DNA of 64,000 nt from Hydrogenimonas urashimensis. GTDB lineage: Bacteria; Campylobacterota; Campylobacteria; Campylobacterales; Hydrogenimonadaceae. The position numbers were made by a program, and so were the translations under genes. Shown here piece by piece: positions 61,763 to 64,000 of this stretch (the stretch's first letter is position 1; each line of letters opens with the position of its first letter). The stretch spans positions 2,024,001 through 2,088,000 of the forward strand of contig NZ_AP023212.1 in the NCBI RefSeq assembly GCF_016593255.1, read 5' to 3'. The notes beneath the pieces are model-generated. The model saw nothing but the letters and a program-made list of their open reading frames with translations, searched no databases and was not told where the DNA came from.

Positions 61763-62024
61763 AGAGTTGAAGGCGCTTTTGGAACTGGAAATGATCCCCG
61801 ACATCGAGGATGCGATCGACGACTTTTTTGAGATCGTGGCGGACGCGAAGAATGCGGACGAAGCGGCCAAGGCCGAATATGCCGAGCTCCAGGAGCTTCG
61901 TGCCGCTTTAACGGAGCTGCTCCACGATATCGAAGAGGGTGACGTGAGCGACGAGGAGTGTGTCGAGATTTTCACGGAGCTGGAAAAGATGATCGAATCT
62001 CCCGGGGAGGATGAGGATGTGTGA
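61749..62024 (+). CDS. Small acidic protein after recQ (paralogue A)
   Basis: 91 residues, no known family. Very acidic and helical, starts MANCEELKALLELE. It overlaps recQ by 14 nt and the next gene by 8 nt, so translation is coupled. It resembles the next protein: same CEELKA start and a shared DIE/DID motif before a CxE/CGE-like site (EECVEIFTEL against WECGELYEEF). Possibly a small regulator or partner of RecQ; this is inference. Confidence 0.75.
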   Translation: MANCEELKALLELEMIPDIEDAIDDFFEIVADAKNADEAAKAEYAELQELRAALTELLHDIEEGDVSDEECVEIFTELEKMIESPGEDEDV

Positions 62025-62262
62025 AGAGCTCAAGGCGATGATCGAAGGGGACCTTCGCCCCTTTGTCGAGACAGCGAAGGATCTCTATCTTCGCGAAGGA
62101 AATTTCGAGCGGGAGGAGGATCTTACGGATCTGCTCCGGACTTTCGACGAGATCGTTGAGGATATCGACAACGGCGTCATGGATCTGTGGGAGTGTGGAG
62201 AGCTTTACGAAGAGTTCAGGCGCCACAGGGAAAGCGGCGATTTTTTGGATAAAATAAGCTGA
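62017..62262 (+). CDS. Small acidic protein after recQ (paralogue B)
   Basis: 81 residues, acidic, helical; appears to be a diverged duplicate of the preceding gene. I chose ATG 62017 because GGGGAGG lies six nt upstream; ATG 62011 would abut it. No membrane segment or known motif. Confidence 0.75.
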   Translation: MCEELKAMIEGDLRPFVETAKDLYLREGNFEREEDLTDLLRTFDEIVEDIDNGVMDLWECGELYEEFRRHRESGDFLDKIS

Positions 62263-62299
62263 AACGATCAACCCAGATGAGATACCGGAAGGAGTTGCG

Positions 62300-62599
62300 A
62301 TGGAGATCAAAAAGTGTGAAACGCTCGAAGAGCTGCGCAAAGAGGTGGACAAGGTCGACGAGATGATCGTGGAGCTGATCGCAGTGCGCAACGACTATAT
62401 CAAGCAGGCGGCCAATTTCAAACATACCGTCGACGAAATCAAGGCGGACGAGCGGATCGAAGATGTGCTCAACCATGTGCGGCATAAAGCGCTGACACTC
62501 GGGGTCTCGCCCAACATGGTAGCCGACATCTACAAACAGATGATTGATGCGATGGTCGAGACGGAGATCGCCGAATTTCGCAACAGAGGCTCTTTTTGA
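62300..62599 (+). CDS. AroQ-type chorismate mutase-like protein
   Basis: 99 residues with the three-helix AroQ/PchB pattern: LEELRKEVDKVDEMIVELIAVRNDYIKQAANFK, quoted here by its landmarks ELRKEVDKVD and RNDYIKQAA, then RIEDVLNHVRHKA and YKQMIDAMVETEIAEF. It could rearrange chorismate to prephenate or act as isochorismate pyruvate lyase; length and the Lys of KQAA suit either. GGAG precedes the ATG. Confidence 0.82.
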   Translation: MEIKKCETLEELRKEVDKVDEMIVELIAVRNDYIKQAANFKHTVDEIKADERIEDVLNHVRHKALTLGVSPNMVADIYKQMIDAMVETEIAEFRNRGSF

Positions 62600-62647
62600 G
62601 TCGTCATGAAAGAGGGTTTCAAATTTTGACAAAAAGGTGAAAAATTT

Positions 62648-63217
62648 ATGAGTGTAAAAGATACATTGATGGCACGAAGCGGTGGCAGATGCGAACTGTG
62701 CGGGAGCGAGAAGGAGTTGAGCGTTCTGGAGGTGCAGCCTTCCGACGGCAGTGCGGAAAAGTCGATCCTTGTCTGCCGGGTCTGCCGGGAGCAGATCGAA
62801 GATCCGTCGGAGATGGATCCCAACCACTGGCACTGCCTCAACGAGAGCATGTGGAGTACCGAACCGGCTGTGCAGGTGACGGCGTACCGCCTGCTTAAGC
62901 GACTCGCTCCCACCGAGGGGTGGGCGCAGGATCTGCTCGATATGCTCTATCTGGAGCCGGAAGTGCAGGCGTGGGCCGAAGCCGAAGAGCAGGGCGTCCC
63001 AGAGCGCGAGCCGACGCGCGATAGCAACGGAACTATCCTTCAAGAGGGTGATTCGGTGACGATCATCAAGGATCTCGATGTCAAAGGAGCCGGATTTACC
63101 GCCAAACGCGGCACTGTCGTCAAAAACATCCATCTTACCGACAATCCCGAACAGATCGAAGGGCGTGTCAACGGTGTAAAGATCGTTCTTCTTAGCAAAT
63201 TTCTCAAAAAGGCGTGA
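62648..63217 (+). CDS. PhnA/YjdM family zinc-ribbon protein
   Basis: 189 residues. N-terminal zinc ribbon CELC...CRVC (about 18-50), a helical middle region, and a C-terminal SH3-like beta barrel (about 125-185) with DSNGTILQEGDSVTIIKDLDVKG and GTVVKNIHL (landmarks DSNGT and GDSVTIIKDL). The family is called PhnA by history but is not the phosphonoacetate hydrolase, and its role is unclear. AAGGTG precedes the ATG. Confidence 0.9.
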   Translation: MSVKDTLMARSGGRCELCGSEKELSVLEVQPSDGSAEKSILVCRVCREQIEDPSEMDPNHWHCLNESMWSTEPAVQVTAYRLLKRLAPTEGWAQDLLDMLYLEPEVQAWAEAEEQGVPEREPTRDSNGTILQEGDSVTIIKDLDVKGAGFTAKRGTVVKNIHLTDNPEQIEGRVNGVKIVLLSKFLKKA

Positions 63218-63247
63218 ATCCCCGGAGGGGGCTTTGCGCTTTTTTTC
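63207..63247 (+). terminator. Hairpin with T tract after the PhnA gene
   Basis: An inner CCCC-GGA-GGGG stem (63220-63230) lies inside AAAAAGGCG...CGCTTTTTTT arms (63206-63246). The T run makes this the most convincing intrinsic terminator in the window. Confidence 0.6.
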
Positions 63248-63423
63248 CGCTTCTTTTTTTCCCGTTTTGACGGGTCAATGATCAAAATTATTTCTTCATA
63301 TATTTTGAAAAACAAATATTTTTCATTGTTTTTCATCGAAACCCTGCATAATATGTATCAACAAGTCTGATATAAGGGATTTTAATCATTTATTTAGCAT
63401 AGATGTATCAAAATAGATGCATA

Positions 63424-64000
63424 ATGGATAAACCGGTTACTATCAGACAGTTGGTATTGAAAATAATCGCTCTTTTCTTTTTTGCGAGCCTGGCCGTCGA
63501 ACTTTTCACAGGTTTCTACCTCAAGGAGCGGACGCTTGAAACATTGGCCATCGAGGATGCGCGACGGACGAGCGAACTGGTTTTCGAGAATATCTATACC
63601 AAAATGCAGGGGATGTGGACGAAAAAGGATATCCAAGAGATTCTTGGACGTCTCAACGCGCTGCACAGAGATCTGAAAATCGGAGTCTACAGGAGCGCCC
63701 TGGTCGAAGCGCAGTATGGACGCATCGAAGAGGACCATCTCAAATTAGCGTCGGACCCCCTGGTGCAAAGAGCCATGAAGGGCGAAGAGAACATCAGTAC
63801 GATAGAGAAAGGAACCATCCGCTATCTTTTTCCCGTCCGGGTCGAAAAGAGGTGTCTTTCGTGCCATACCAATGCCAAGGTGGGGGATATCAACGGTGTC
63901 GTGGATATCGTACTGCCCATTCGCCAGATTGTCGTGTCGCTTGATCGGATGATCTACTATTTCACCCTCCTGTTCGCCATTTTCCTCTTCATTTTCTTCT
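63424..64000 (+). CDS. Membrane sensor with periplasmic heme-binding (CxxCH) domain, cut by window end
   Basis: Open frame from ATG 63424 to the window edge (192 codons). N-terminal membrane span (about 10-30), a periplasmic region with LVFENIYTKMQGMW and ALHRDLKIGVYRS, and the heme c motif CLSCH near residue 149 (EKRCLSCHTNAKVGDINGVVDI, landmarks only). A second membrane span starts at about residue 177. This matches DUF3365/Tll0287-like c-heme sensors, which usually continue into histidine kinase, GGDEF or methyl-accepting output. The output domain is outside the window. No ribosome site is obvious. Confidence 0.8.
   Translation, partial: MDKPVTIRQLVLKIIALFFFASLAVELFTGFYLKERTLETLAIEDARRTSELVFENIYTKMQGMWTKKDIQEILGRLNALHRDLKIGVYRSALVEAQYGRIEEDHLKLASDPLVQRAMKGEENISTIEKGTIRYLFPVRVEKRCLSCHTNAKVGDINGVVDIVLPIRQIVVSLDRMIYYFTLLFAIFLFIFF

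Noticed and set aside
62648-63217. Phosphonoacetate hydrolase (from the name PhnA)
   Set aside because: The zinc ribbon and SH3-like end match the YjdM family, which is not the hydrolase; a phosphonate role should not be inferred from the name.
1-64000. CRISPR arrays, tRNA, rRNA, insertion sequences or prophage
   Set aside because: I looked for spaced direct repeats, cloverleaf-like segments and transposase or integrase motifs and saw none. A tRNA scan and an IS search would settle it.

Overview
The window looks like chromosome from a free-living Campylobacterota (Epsilonproteobacteria) member, probably a marine or vent denitrifying chemolithoautotroph. I infer this from four things: a Wolinella-type clade II nitrous oxide reductase cluster (nosZ-B-D-G-C1-C2-H-F-Y-L), a MutS7-type MutS fused to an HNH nuclease, an AddA/AddB pair, and promoters dominated by TATAAT with weak or no -35 boxes. 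GC content (about one half) is high for the phylum; a Hydrogenimonas-like genus is my guess, not something I could test. I saw no rRNA, tRNA, CRISPR array, transposase or phage gene.

Layout. 1-5.6 kb (minus strand): CHASE2/class III nucleotidyl cyclase (cut by the window edge), FecR-domain protein, TPR/beta-barrel outer membrane protein, DedA. 5.6-9.5 kb: pyrC, a two-component system and an ExbB/ExbD pair in one tight run. 9.5-11.5 kb: rhodanese, DoxX, OmpA-type lipoprotein. 11.6-17.8 kb: MutS-HNH, a DUF2231 membrane protein with a long Ala/Glu tail, and an SF1 helicase. 17.9-34.4 kb: a PAS protein divergent from a long nos gene cluster. 34.5-37.7 kb (minus): NnrS and a GGDEF/EAL protein. 37.9-41.5 kb: tonB-exbB-exbD, a lipoprotein, dapE and a thioredoxin-fold protein. 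41.5-47.0 kb (minus): a HATPase-GNAT fusion, an M20 amidohydrolase and a four-lipoprotein cassette. 47.0-54.6 kb: half-size asparaginase, addB, a PilZ-type protein, addA. 54.7-64 kb: AmrS radical SAM enzyme, HD-GYP and GGDEF response regulators, recQ, two small acidic paralogues, a chorismate mutase-like protein, PhnA/YjdM, and the start of a heme-binding sensor.

How it works together. The nos region is the centre of the window. NosZ (periplasmic, Sec-exported, with a fused C-terminal cytochrome c) would receive electrons through NosG/NosH and the cytochromes NosC1/NosC2. NosD/NosF/NosY and NosL proteins would mature its copper centres. The cluster goes well beyond the classical set: four NosL-type genes carry five NosL domains, one without the CxxCGM copper motif. 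There is also a second, MacB/FtsX-type ABC transporter, a polytopic membrane protein with a CPFC motif, and two small unknown proteins. One FNR-type box lies at -41.5 for both nosZ and the divergent PAS gene, and a second box lies at -41.5 for nosB. Degenerate 7-nt periodic tracts occupy three gaps of this cluster only.

Second-messenger genes are frequent: one class III cyclase, two GGDEF-domain proteins, one EAL, one HD-GYP and one PilZ-like protein. The DNA repair set is MutS-HNH, AddAB and RecQ.
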